Source of the DNA: Bacteroidia bacterium
GTDB taxonomy: Bacteria > Bacteroidota > Bacteroidia > Chitinophagales > Chitinophagaceae
Assembly: GCA_030426665.1 (NCBI GenBank)
Contig: JAUHYD010000002.1
Span: 124,001-188,000 of the forward strand
DNA length: 64,000 bases
Direction of reading: 5' to 3'
The position numbers were made by a program, and so were the translations under genes. Within the stretch, counting starts at the first letter, position 1. The number at the start of each line of letters is the position of its first letter. Positions 10,401 to 19,800 of the stretch are shown here, in pieces. The notes below the pieces were generated by a model that ran no database searches, was not told the DNA's origin, and saw nothing but the letters and a program-made list of their open reading frames with translations.

Positions 10401-12213
10401 GTCTGCAGGAATGAGTGGTGGTATTGCGAATGGGGAACTGTCGACAGGGGTTAGTGGTGGTATTGCTGACGGGGAACATTCCACAGGAGTAAGTGGGGGG
10501 GTCGCTAGTGCAGGACACGCGGTAGCTATCGGGGATGGCGCAACTGCCAGTGGTGCTAACTCTATGGCCATGGGTAGTAGTGTATCTACCAACGAAAAAG
10601 AGGGTGCATTTGCAATCGGTGACCACTCGGGCGCAACAACGACGAATGATACCGCTAACCAGATGATGATGCGCTTTTCTGGGGGGTATAAGTTATACAG
10701 TAACGCCAGTGCAACCGAGGGCGTGGCTATAACCAAGGATGGTGTGGCCAAGTATTTGAACGACGTTACCGACCATTTTGATGATCGAACGCTGGTAGAT
10801 AAGCACTATGTAGATAGCGTCGCGACTGGTGGTGGTGGCAGTGATACCAACTGGGTGGTGTCTGGTGATGACATATACAATAGCAACTCCGGCAATGTAG
10901 GAATTGGGACAAATGCGCCTTTAGCAAAACTGCACGTAGCAAACGGGAATGTGGTATTTGCTGTTCCGGATCCTATATCAGCTCCCCTGTCGGTACCTGT
11001 TTCCGGCGCAGGTCAACGAATGATGTGGTACGCAGCTGGTGGTGCATTCAGAGCGGGTTATGTAACGGGCAACCAATGGGATGTTGATAGTGTCGGAGGA
11101 CTGTCCTTTGCTACAGGGTATGACTCTAAGGCAACAGGTTTTGCTTCGGTAGCTATGGGTTTAAATTCCAGGGCTGGAAGTCTTTCTTTTGCTTTTGGTA
11201 CTGGTGGAAATGCCGATGAGAGCTCATTCACTTTCGGAGGAGGAAACTCGTACGATGCTTCATATTCGTTTGGAGGTGCAAATGCTTCAGGTTATTCATT
11301 TGGTTTCGGAAATACCTCATTCGCAAAAGGTTCCTCGTTCGCCATGGGTGACAATTCTTATGCCGACAGCACTTCTGTTGCAATTGGTTCCGGGGCCAGA
11401 GCTTCCAATTATGGTGCGGTAGCTTTAGGGGGAGATGTGACAAACGGTGCAACTGCTACGGGACAGAACTCCCTTGCTAATGGGTTCGATGTTCTCGCGA
11501 GTGGATTTAACGCAAAGGCAATTGGGTTTAGAGATACTGCATCTGGCTTTGGCGCAATAGTAATCGGTAATTACTCAAATGCGAGTGGAGATCATTCGAT
11601 GGCTCTCGGAAGGGACGTTTCCACCAACGGGAAAGAAGGAGCCTTTGCAATAGGAGATAATTCAGGTTCTGTTGCAATGAATGATGCTGCCAATCAGATG
11701 ATGATGCGCTTTGCTGGTGGTTATAAGCTTTATTCCAACAGTACCTTAAGTGTTGGGGCAGAGTTAGCCCCTGGCGCAAACAGTTGGAGTACGATAAGTG
11801 ATGTTCATAAAAAAGAGAACTTCTCCGCTGTAGATGGTGAAGCATTCTTGAAAAAGATAACAAAATTCAAACTGACAAGCTGGAACTACAAAGGTCAGGA
11901 CCCGACAGTGTTCCGTCATTATGGGCCAATGGCTCAGGATTTTTATGCGGCGTTTGGTAAGGATAGTTTGGGTACGATAGGTAATGACACTACAATAAAT
12001 CAGGCCGATATGGAAGGGGTGAGTTTCATAGCTATACAGGCTTTGGTAAAGCGTACAGAGGTTATGATAGAGAGGATTGAACAATTAGAGGCTCAAAATA
12101 CTATGCTTGTAAAGGAAACTGAATTGTTGAAGGCAGAGTTGAACGAGAGGGAAAGAGACAAGAATAAAGGCGAACGACAATCAATGAAAGACAATCCCTT
12201 TGTCCAAAAGTAA
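7426..12213 (+). CDS. Giant YadA-head-repeat protein with C-terminal S74 chaperone domain
   Basis: Secreted protein of 1595 residues. After a signal peptide (to about residue 25, ...VYAQ) comes a roughly 115-residue module (SFQAVIRDADNELV, VSFRISILYGSE) shared with the 910-residue protein downstream. Three head blocks then start at residues about 151, 561 and 1146, each opening with SGDDIYNSN and VGIGT and continuing with dozens of 14-residue YadA/Hep_Hag units (SVAMGxxTxASG), which in known trimeric adhesins form a left-handed beta-roll. Instead of a YadA beta-barrel anchor, the C-terminus has SDVHKKENF at Ser1458-Asp1459, GPMAQDFYAAF and a final coiled coil (about 1545-1590), matching the peptidase S74 intramolecular chaperone that trimerises and self-cleaves phage tailspikes. 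No T9SS sorting domain is visible, so export is unexplained. A role as trimeric surface fibre is inferred. Confidence 0.85.
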   Translation: MKNSFVCKVLLLALLCGVSMSHVYAQVPHKTSFQAVIRDADNELVINNTVSFRISILYGSETGASVYTETHTPTTNDNGLATLYIGTGTPVIGSFDSVDWAAGSYYLKAESDPSGGADYSVSLTSQLVSVPFALYAEKSGSSIDSSKWSISGDDIYNSNTGNVGIGTNAPLARLHVADSAVVFTGQESLMIATELPDVVLPVSGGGIRMMWVPGKAAFRVGAVEGFSPDDWDESNIGSFSFASGVSTKATGLMSTSMGYHSVASGDVSLSVGSSTTASGLSSVAMGLSTTASGISSVSIGEGTTASGYNSFSTGMATVASGDMSVAMGEGTEASGVESFAMGGVHTTASGDYSVAMGSVDSAIGVSSFVAGSHSTASGDNSVAIGNYAMASGTTATAIGASIASGASSVAMYGTASGDRSIALPGGNASGNDAVAMSGGVASGNNGVAIGVAATASGANSMAMGSSVSTNEKEGAFAIGDHSGITTTNDTANQMMMRFSGGYKLYSNASATEGVAVTKDGVAKYMNDVTDHFDDRSLVDKHYVDSVTTSGGGESDTNWVVSGDDIYNSNLGKVGIGTSTPMARLHVADSAVVFTGFSGWLGSPTLPGGAPPISGGGVRMMWYPGKAAFRVGGVEGIEFPIAEDRWNESNTGEFSFGAGINTKANGYASVATGHLTTASGDNSTAMGVGTVASGAGSFAVGSVDSAIGAASIALGSYTKARGNYSFAAGLVSTASGDLSFAMGEYVRASGSHSFGFGGYGTTATGDYSVSMGLSDSATGYSAFAAGRLAHASGDFSVAMGGSSGLGQFALASGIGSVAMGYATASGSNSFAIGDGSSASGAGATAMGNGYASGPYSFAIGSSDSAIGNSSIAMGYSSTASGDYSLAVGRVSVASGLYSVALGNTSTASGAAAFASGESSIASGDYSVATGMSDSASGYASIAMGYNSLASGEKSVAIGLEAKSSGLGSVAFGSGISSGNGSVALPGSVASGTMSAGMSGGIANGELSTGVSGGIADGEHSTGVSGGVASAGHAVAIGDGATASGANSMAMGSSVSTNEKEGAFAIGDHSGATTTNDTANQMMMRFSGGYKLYSNASATEGVAITKDGVAKYLNDVTDHFDDRTLVDKHYVDSVATGGGGSDTNWVVSGDDIYNSNSGNVGIGTNAPLAKLHVANGNVVFAVPDPISAPLSVPVSGAGQRMMWYAAGGAFRAGYVTGNQWDVDSVGGLSFATGYDSKATGFASVAMGLNSRAGSLSFAFGTGGNADESSFTFGGGNSYDASYSFGGANASGYSFGFGNTSFAKGSSFAMGDNSYADSTSVAIGSGARASNYGAVALGGDVTNGATATGQNSLANGFDVLASGFNAKAIGFRDTASGFGAIVIGNYSNASGDHSMALGRDVSTNGKEGAFAIGDNSGSVAMNDAANQMMMRFAGGYKLYSNSTLSVGAELAPGANSWSTISDVHKKENFSAVDGEAFLKKITKFKLTSWNYKGQDPTVFRHYGPMAQDFYAAFGKDSLGTIGNDTTINQADMEGVSFIAIQALVKRTEVMIERIEQLEAQNTMLVKETELLKAELNERERDKNKGERQSMKDNPFVQK
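8781..9060 (+). repeat. Internal direct repeat of the YadA-head gene, copy 1
   Basis: About 280 bp encoding the block end (GANSMAMGSSVSTNEKEG...DKHYVDS). It is about 95% identical to 10539-10818 (offset 1,758 bp) and is the most conserved part between head blocks 1 and 2. Confidence 0.85.
10539..10818 (+). repeat. Internal direct repeat of the YadA-head gene, copy 2
   Basis: Partner of 8781-9060. A diverged third version (STNGKEGAFAIGDNSG...NQMMMRF) occurs near 11620-11740. Confidence 0.85.
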
Positions 12214-12265
12214 GGAGGTAGTGTCTCGGTTCTGAAAAAGCAAGTTACACACACAACTCTATGTT

Positions 12266-12600
12266 GGAATCAGGAATTGCATGATTTTAGGATAAGGAAG
12301 ATTGAGGGGTTAATGTCGGAATCAGGGTTTGCAGGATTTTAGGATATGGAAGATTGAGGGGTTAATGTCTGATTCAGGTTTTACAGGGTTTTAGAACAAA
12401 AAAGATGCAAATAACACATCCTGAAATTCTTTTATTCTTGAAAATCCTGATTCAGACAAAAAGTAAGGATAAAACGTCAGAATCGGGATTTACAGGATTT
12501 TAGGATAAGGAAGATGGAGGATGTAAATATGAATACTTTGAAATAATTTTTGAATAACACATCGTGAAAATCTTCTAATCCTGAAAATCCTGATTCAGAC
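12266..12600. repeat. 97-bp palindromic repeat cluster A
   Basis: Fills the 416-bp gap before the GxxExxY gene. It contains two left half-units (near 12266 and 12317) and two full units (12367-12457 and a longer 125-bp form, 12476-12600). Full units have inverted ends (GTCTGAATCAGGATT / AATCCTGATTCAGAC) and inner inverted pieces (CAGGATTTTAGGAT / ATCCTGAAAATC), so a transcript would fold into a long hairpin. Confidence 0.85.
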
Positions 12601-12629
12601 AAATAGTATGGATTGAGAAAAGCAATTGT

Positions 12630-13010
12630 ATGGATTTAAATGAATTGACTTATAAAATAAATGGCTGTGCAATGAAGGTGCATAATGCATTGGGCAATGG
12701 TTTTCAGGAAGTGATTTACCAGAGATGTTTGGCTATAGAGCTTAGTAAAGCGGGTTTAGGATTTGAGCGAGAAAAAGAACATGCCATTTATTACGATGGA
12801 GGTGAAGTCGGGTCACGAAGGGCAGATTTCATAGTGGAGGGTACGGTGTTAGTGGAGCTGAAAGCATTGATAAATTTAGAGGATGTGCATTTAGCACAAG
12901 CAAAAAATTATGTTGTTGCGTATGACTTAAAAATAGGCTTACTCATCAATTTTGGTGCAGTAAGCTTGCAATTTAAAAAGGTGTTTAATCCGAGATATGC
13001 GAATGAGTGA
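12630..13010 (+). CDS. GxxExxY family protein (PD-(D/E)XK-like)
   Basis: Protein of 126 residues showing the signature of the GxxExxY family: G24-x-x-E27-x-x-Y30 in GNGFQEVIY. The family belongs to a PD-(D/E)XK nuclease-superfamily domain, and the expected acidic core is visible: D66 (RRADFIV) and E76-x-K78 (LVELKAL). A metal-dependent nuclease activity is therefore possible, but no member's function is established to my knowledge. The gene lies inside arrays of a 97-bp palindromic repeat on both sides (12266-12600 and 13023-13406). This arrangement suggests that the protein and repeats form a unit, in the way RAYT proteins accompany REP repeats. That link is inference. Confidence 0.88.
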   Translation: MDLNELTYKINGCAMKVHNALGNGFQEVIYQRCLAIELSKAGLGFEREKEHAIYYDGGEVGSRRADFIVEGTVLVELKALINLEDVHLAQAKNYVVAYDLKIGLLINFGAVSLQFKKVFNPRYANE

Positions 13011-13022
13011 AAAGTGGATATT

Positions 13023-13406
13023 GTCTGAATCAGGATTTACAGGATCGTCGGATAAAAAAGATGCAGAAAATACATCCTGAAAATCTTGTTTATCCTGAAA
13101 ATCCTGATTCAGACAAAAAGTAAGGATCAGAATTTTCGGGATTTTAGGACAAAAAAAGATGTAGATAACACATCCTGAAAATCTTTTATTCTTGAAAATC
13201 CTGATTCAGACAAAAAGTAAGGATTAGGGTTTGCAGGATTTTAGGACAAAAAAAGATGCAGATATCACATCCTGAAAATCTTTTAATCCAGTAAATCCTG
13301 ATTCAGACAAAAAGTAAGGATCAGAATTTTCGGGATTTTAGGACAAAAAAAGATGCAGATAACACATCCTGAAAATCTTGTTTATCCTGAAAATCCTGAT
13401 TCAGAC
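13023..13406. repeat. 97-bp palindromic repeat array B
   Basis: Four tandem units whose right ends (ATTCAGAC) fall at 13114, 13211, 13308 and 13406, giving a period of 97-98 bp. Only the first has the full left inverted end. The array fills the gap between the GxxExxY gene and the next gene and stops 39 bp before its start codon. Confidence 0.9.
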
Positions 13407-13445
13407 AAAAAATCAGACAAAAAATGAAATAAAAAAACAAATGCC

Positions 13446-16178
13446 ATGAAATACACAAATCACATACTACTGCTTATCGTACTGTGCATATATGCGGTTA
13501 CGTTATCGGCACAGGCGCCGCATAAGATGAGTTTTCAGGCGGTTGTGCGCAATGGAGATGGTAACTTAGTCACCAACAGCACGGTGAGTATGCGCATCAG
13601 TATATTGCAGGGTACTGAAACAGGGGCGGCAGTCTATACGGAGACCCATGCGCCCATGACCAATGAAAACGGTTTGGCCTCGCTTTACTTTGGTACCGGA
13701 ACACCTGTTACCGGGTCTTTTGATTCGGTTGACTGGACTACAGGTCCATACTACCTGAAAGTAGAAACAGATCCATCGGGCGGTAGTGATTTTTCGGTTA
13801 CGGCGGTGCAGCAGTTGGTGAGTGTGCCGTATTCGCTTTACTCAGAGAAAAGCGGCGTGCCGGGCGCGATAGACCTTCCGGAAATAGCCACAGGTCCGGT
13901 AACGGAGGTCTCCTATACAGGTGCCACAAGCACCGACACGCTTAAGTCTAATGGTGGTGAGTTTGTAACAGCCCGGGGTGTATGTGTTGATACGTTGCCA
14001 CTCCCTACAATAAACAGTGCTGTTAATGTATCGGGAAGTTCGCTTGGTACTTATACGCTACCTCTTGCTAATCTTGTGCCGGGCAAGCGGTATTACTTGC
14101 GTGCATTTGCCAGCAACTCAAACGGTACCGCCTATGGCGATACGGTTTCGTTTATCACCAATAGTGTTACGATACCTACCGTTACTACCGATACTATGAG
14201 TGGTGTCAGTAATACGGCTGCTACCGGAGGAGGCATTGTAATTTCGGACGGGGGTAGTCCTGTTACCGCAAGGGGTATTTGCTTCAGCACATCTGCCTCG
14301 CCTACCATTGCCAACAGTCTGGCACCATCAGGTGCAGGGGTCGGTGCGTTCAGTAGTACCATGTCCGGATTAAGCCCTGTGACCACCTATTATGCTCGGG
14401 CGTATGCCACCAATGCCGCAGGCACAGCTTACGGTGTGCAGCGAACATTTACCACTATTCTGTTTGCACCACCTACGACTTCAACAGACGAAACCAGCAA
14501 TATCGGTTGTACATCTGTTACCACCGGACTGAACACCAGCAGCGATGGAAACGCTGCTATAACAGAGCAGGGCATTTGTTATGATACTGCAATTAATCCT
14601 ACTACTTCGTCTGCAAAAGTGATTGCACCCTCAAATGCTATCGGGCATTACACCCTAAGCCTAACTGGTCTGGCGCCCGGCACTACCTACCATGTGCGGG
14701 CATACAGTACCAACAGTATAGGTACAAGCTATGGTAGTGATGTAAGCTTTACCCTGCTGCCGTCTGCGTTACCCTCAATTACGACAAATGAAGTAATTGG
14801 CATCAATAGTGGGGGGGGGATTTGTGGCGGTAATATAACAGCAGATGGTTGCAGCGACATTATTGCCCGCGGCGTATGTTGGAGTGTGACAGATACACCC
14901 ACCATAGATAGCAGCCATACAACGGATGGCACAGGGTTAGGGTTATATAACAGCTATTTTACCGGACTTAATCCTGTGACTGTGTACAATATACGGGCCT
15001 ATGCTACCAATAGTACCGGCACGGCTTACGGTACACTACGGAGTTTTACTACAGATTCTGTACATGCGAGTACAGCTACTCTGCCTATCGTCGGTACTAT
15101 CCCTCCCGTCGTTGATTCTTCTGGTGTAACCTCCGGAGGCTATATATCAGAAGGGGCTTCTATTACTGCACGCGGTATATGTTGGAGTACATCACCCACA
15201 CCCACACTTGCCGATGACCATACTTCTGATGGTACAGGGCTTGGTTATTTTACCAGTGCATTTTCTGTAAGTGGTTGTGGAACAGTTTTCTATATAAGGG
15301 CTTACGCTACTAATAGCTATGGTACTGTATATGGCAATGAGTTCTCTTTTACATATACTGAAAACGCTCCGGTCATTACTTCCGCTATTATTGCTGAAGT
15401 GACTCCCACTTCAGCAATAATAAAATATGTAATAGATGACGGAGGGTGCGGTCTTACGTCTTATGAGGATGGTTTCTGTTTTGTTGTAGGTTATATAGGG
15501 GCTGGGGGTAGCTCTCTTGAATTAGTGGGTGATACAATGGTAGTAACTTTCTCTGATTTGGTACCAGGAATTACCTATCGTGTAAGTGGAGCGTCTGCCA
15601 CTAATATTGTAGGTTCGACAGTTTATAATGATACTCTTGTATTAACAACAGGATTCCCCTCATCCGGACATTATCTTGGGGAACTGTATGCTGGAGGCAT
15701 TATTTTTTATTTGGACTCTACCGGTAATCATGGTTTTGTATGCGCACCATATGATCAGGGAGAGGCTGTGTGGTCGAGCCTTTCTGGGGCCTTGTTGGGG
15801 ACGGGATCGGACTTGGGAACCGGGGCAGATAATACAACCTATATGGCTGCGGTGGGCTCTCCAGCAGCACTTATGTGTCTTGACCTTACTTTAAATGGTT
15901 ATAGTGACTGGTTTCTACCTTCGAGGGTAGAACTGAATTTTGTATTTAGTCATTTGGGTAATTTCGGTTTGGGTGGCTTGTCTTTTGATTCTTTTTATTG
16001 GTCGTCGTCTGGTGAGTGTCATTGGGTATATGATGATGATATGTATCATGGGGGGCATTTTGACGGAGGTTACGCCACTTGTTTTTCTTTCAGGTCCTAC
16101 CCCGGTTATGTTTTAGCAGAACAAGAGTGTCAAGGTAAGTCAGCAAGTTATAAAATCAGAGCCATCAGAGAATTTTAA
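13446..16178 (+). CDS. Secreted multi-domain protein: shared N-module, fibronectin-like repeats, DUF1566
   Basis: Protein of 910 residues. A signal peptide (HILLLIVLCIYAVTLSAQ) is followed by the same roughly 115-residue module as in the YadA-head protein (SFQAVVRNGDGNLV, VSMRISILQGTE). Residues about 145-740 hold about six repeats of 85-95 residues with the pattern ARGxCWSTSxxPT...GLGxYT...YxxRAYATNSxGTxYG...FTT, a fibronectin-III-like repeat common in Bacteroidota surface proteins. Residues about 745-910 match the DUF1566/FISUMP-type domain (GGIIFYLD, GYSDWFLPSR, YWSSS, KIRAIREF). A G9 tract at 14811-14819 encodes three glycines and could slip. No T9SS tail is seen. It is flanked on both sides by 97-bp repeat arrays. 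Role: presumed adhesin or surface protein. Confidence 0.82.
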   Translation: MKYTNHILLLIVLCIYAVTLSAQAPHKMSFQAVVRNGDGNLVTNSTVSMRISILQGTETGAAVYTETHAPMTNENGLASLYFGTGTPVTGSFDSVDWTTGPYYLKVETDPSGGSDFSVTAVQQLVSVPYSLYSEKSGVPGAIDLPEIATGPVTEVSYTGATSTDTLKSNGGEFVTARGVCVDTLPLPTINSAVNVSGSSLGTYTLPLANLVPGKRYYLRAFASNSNGTAYGDTVSFITNSVTIPTVTTDTMSGVSNTAATGGGIVISDGGSPVTARGICFSTSASPTIANSLAPSGAGVGAFSSTMSGLSPVTTYYARAYATNAAGTAYGVQRTFTTILFAPPTTSTDETSNIGCTSVTTGLNTSSDGNAAITEQGICYDTAINPTTSSAKVIAPSNAIGHYTLSLTGLAPGTTYHVRAYSTNSIGTSYGSDVSFTLLPSALPSITTNEVIGINSGGGICGGNITADGCSDIIARGVCWSVTDTPTIDSSHTTDGTGLGLYNSYFTGLNPVTVYNIRAYATNSTGTAYGTLRSFTTDSVHASTATLPIVGTIPPVVDSSGVTSGGYISEGASITARGICWSTSPTPTLADDHTSDGTGLGYFTSAFSVSGCGTVFYIRAYATNSYGTVYGNEFSFTYTENAPVITSAIIAEVTPTSAIIKYVIDDGGCGLTSYEDGFCFVVGYIGAGGSSLELVGDTMVVTFSDLVPGITYRVSGASATNIVGSTVYNDTLVLTTGFPSSGHYLGELYAGGIIFYLDSTGNHGFVCAPYDQGEAVWSSLSGALLGTGSDLGTGADNTTYMAAVGSPAALMCLDLTLNGYSDWFLPSRVELNFVFSHLGNFGLGGLSFDSFYWSSSGECHWVYDDDMYHGGHFDGGYATCFSFRSYPGYVLAEQECQGKSASYKIRAIREF
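14811..14819 (+). repeat. G9 homopolymer in coding sequence
   Basis: Nine consecutive G in frame within the 910-residue surface protein gene. It is a possible slipped-strand site; a one-base change would truncate the protein. Confidence 0.6.
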
Positions 16179-16184
16179 CTAAAT

Positions 16185-16794
16185 GTCAGAATCAGGATTT
16201 ACAGGATTGTAGGATAAGGAAGATGGAGGTTGTGAACATGAGTAGGTAGACAGAATTTTTAGATGACACATCCTGAAAATCGAATTTATCCTGAGAATCC
16301 TGATTCAGACAAAAAGTAAGAATATGGATAAAAAGGATTTTAGGATAAAAAAGATGGAGATGACACGTCCTGAAAATCTTGTTTATCCCGTAGATTCTGA
16401 TTCAGACAAAAAGTAAGAATATGGATAAAAAGGATTTTAGGATAGAAAAGAAGGAGATGACCCAACCTGAAAATCTTGTTTATCCCGTAGATTCTGATTC
16501 AGACAAAAAGTAAGAATATGGATAAAAATGATTTTAGGATAAAAAAGAAGGAGATGACACATCCTGAAAATCGAGTTTATCCCGTAAATCCTGATTCAGA
16601 CAAAAAGTAATAATATGGATAAAAATGATTTTAGGATAAAAAAGAAGGAGATGACACATCCTGAAAATCGAGTTTATCCCGTAAATCCTGATTCAGACAA
16701 AAAGTAATAATATGGGTAAAAATGATCTTAGGATAAAAAAGATGCAGATAACAAATCCTGAAAATCTTTTAATCCTGAAAATCCTGATTCAGAC
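16185..16794. repeat. 97-bp palindromic repeat array C
   Basis: Six units filling the gap between two surface-protein genes. The first is the long form (16185-16310, 126 bp) with a full left end. Five shorter tandem units follow, with right ends at 16407, 16504, 16601, 16698 and 16794, an almost exact 97-bp period. Inner units share a degenerate left arm (AATATGGATAAAAA). The array ends 65 bp before the start of the giant Big2 gene. Confidence 0.92.
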
Positions 16795-16859
16795 AAAAAA
16801 GCAAGGAAGTACTTGCACCGAATACTATTTGAAATGAAAATATTCTAAAAATATAAACA

Positions 16860-19800
16860 ATGCCTAAACTGAAAATATTTATTATTGCCTTTGCGCTATC
16901 GATTATTGGGCTTGCTGCAAATGCACAGCAGGCAGTAACGCCGGCTGGCGGAGACGCAGTAGGTGCCGGAGGCTCTATGAGTTTTACGGTCGGGCAGATA
17001 GATTTTGTCACTGGGAGCAGTGCTGCCGGCGCTATGGCGCAGGGGGTGCAGCAGCCGTACAATAATACTGAGCCTACTGCTCCTATTGTCGGTCCGGAGA
17101 GTTTGTGCGAAGGGCTTACTACGGTGTACACAGATAGTACTCCCGGTGGGTATTGGAGTTGCAGCGATACTACAGTTGCCGTTATTGATTCTGTTACCGG
17201 TGAATTGACCAGCATATCCGGTGGTACTACAATTGTTAGTTATTATGTTCCCGGCTCGGGGAGTATAGCAGTCTTTACATCTATTACTGTCGATACATTG
17301 CCGCATGTAGGTGTTATTGCGGGATATTCGGAATTATGCAGCGGTACGGAGATTACACTTTCAAACTCACCGGCAGATGGCACCTGGAGCAGTTCCGACC
17401 CGGATATTCTGACTATAGATTCTGCAAGTGGCGTTGTTACAGGAGTTTCTGCCGGTACATCTGAGGTTAGTTATATAGCCACCAATGCGTGTGGCAATGA
17501 TACCGCCACTACAACCATTACCGTAAATGATATCCCCTCGGCTGGCACCCTCACCGGTACGTCTGCAATATGCGAAGCCACAAGCACAAGCCTATCAGCT
17601 TCTGTTCCTGAGGGTACCTGGAGTTCCTCTGATAACGGTGTGGCAACAGTAAGTGGCGGAGTCGTTTCCGGTATTTCGGGCGGAATTGCGGTTATATCGT
17701 ATGGCGTAACCAATGAGTGTGGCAGCGATTATGCAACACATGCCATGACGGTCAATCCGGTGGTGCCGGAAGCAGGTATTGTTACCGGCCCTAATAGTGT
17801 AGATACCGGTGCAACCATTTTACTCGTCAATGCCGTTACCGGCGGCACCTGGAGTGCAAGCAACAGCAATGTTACCGTGTCCGGCATAGGATTGGTCACA
17901 GGTGTAGCCGCAGGTACGGTTACTATTTCTTATACGGTCGGTAATGATTGTGGCAGCAATGTTGCAACAAAGACAGTTACGGTAAACATTCCATTAGATA
18001 CAATTGCCGGGGGGCTTACAATATGTGTAGGTGCTACCACTGGGCTTAGCAATAGTGTTGTGGGCGGTTCTTGGTTTACGAGCAACCTGTCTGTGGCAGC
18101 GGTTTCCAGTGAAGGATTCGTAACGGGGATATCGGAGGGTGCAGCAACCATAACTTATGTGCTGTCATCAAATTACGTAACCGCAACAGTGAGTGTTTAT
18201 CCAATGGTATCGGCTATCACAGGCACTAAGGAAGTATGTGTCGATGATTTTACCGAGTTGAGTTCTGCCTCTGAGGGGGGCGTATGGAGCAGCGACAACG
18301 AAGCGGTTGCCACAGCAGATCCATTGACAGGCTGGGTGACAGGGGTATCTGCCGGAACGGCCGTAATAAGTTATATTGCTGGCTGTAGCACATCTGCCGT
18401 CGTTACCGTAAATGCGCCACCTGATGGTGGTATTGTTTCAGGAGACTCTGTTGTGTGTACAAGTGATACAATAACGCTGTCTAATTCTGTCGTTGGTGGT
18501 GAATGGATTTCGTCGGATGCCGGAATAGCCACTGTAGGTATCGAATCGGGTATTGTTACGGGTGTCACTTCCGGTACTGTGGCTATATCTTATGGCGTTA
18601 TGAATGACTGCGGACTGGTATTTGCTTCAAGGGTTGTAACTGTCAACCCGCTACCTGATGCCGGCACGCTGTCTGGGACAGCCACGGTTTGCCCAACTGC
18701 CACGTCAGAACTAAGTAGCACAGTCTCTGGTGGAGCGTGGGCGTCATCTAACACTTCTGTTTCAACTGTCGATACGTCCGGTATTGTTACAGGTGTTACG
18801 GCTGGTACCTCAACAATATCATACACAGTCACTAACTCTTGCGGAAGTGCAACAACAACTGTTAATGTTACTGTAAATTCATTGCCAGATGCCGGTACTA
18901 TTTCAGGAGCATCTTCTGTAGTAGCAGACTCCTCCATCACTCTGATGCCTTCTGTTGCTGGCGGCTCTTGGTCATCTTCTAATACTGCAGTGGCAACGGT
19001 GAGCAGCGCTGGTGTTGTGACACCTGTATCTATAGGTATTGATACTATAAACTACACTGTTACGAATAGCTGCGGTAGCGATACCGTTAGAAAGGTAATA
19101 ACTGTTATCGGTTCACTGCCATGCTATTTGCCAACCTTAGGATTAGTTGCCTGGTATCCGTTTACGGGTAATGCAATTGATAGCAGTGGAAATGGTAATA
19201 ATGGAACTATCTATGGCGCAAGTTTAATTGCCGATAGGTTTGGGAATGCGAATAGTGCATATAGTTTTGATGGCAATAGCGATTTTATTAAAGTTCTAAA
19301 TAGTTCTTCTCTATCATTGACAACTTCAGTTACTTTCTCTTTTTGGATGAACGAACCCGACCATTCTTTAAACTCAGTTGGCATGATTGAGCGTAATCCA
19401 ATAGGAATGCAGACAACTCCAACTCAAAGTGGCTTGCAATTTGAAACAGTAGATGAAATTAGCACTTGTTGTGGTCCTCAATTTGCAATGCAACCCTATA
19501 CAGGATATGTATCCTATGAGGATCCAGTTTCTTTACCTTTAAATAGTTGGATCCATATTGTCGGAACTTATGACGGTTCAACGTTGAAATTATATAAGAA
19601 TGATACGTTGTTAGGGGTGTCTTCCTCTACTGGGACAATAGACATTTCATCGTTCACCCAAGATTTGTTTTTTGGTAAAGAAGGACTCAACGGGCGGTTT
19701 TATAAGGGCTATTTGGACGACATAGCGATTTACAACCGTGCGCTAACACTATCAGAAGTAACCCAACTCTACAATGCTGGCAATGTTGCCGGTACCATTA

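Noticed and set aside
8583-10751. Minus-strand frames of 150-170 residues opposite the YadA-head gene
   Set aside because: Proline/alanine-rich mirror images of the 14-residue repeat; codon pattern follows the sense gene.
12266-16794. CRISPR array
   Set aside because: The whole 97-bp unit repeats, there are no unique spacers between short direct repeats, and no cas gene is present.
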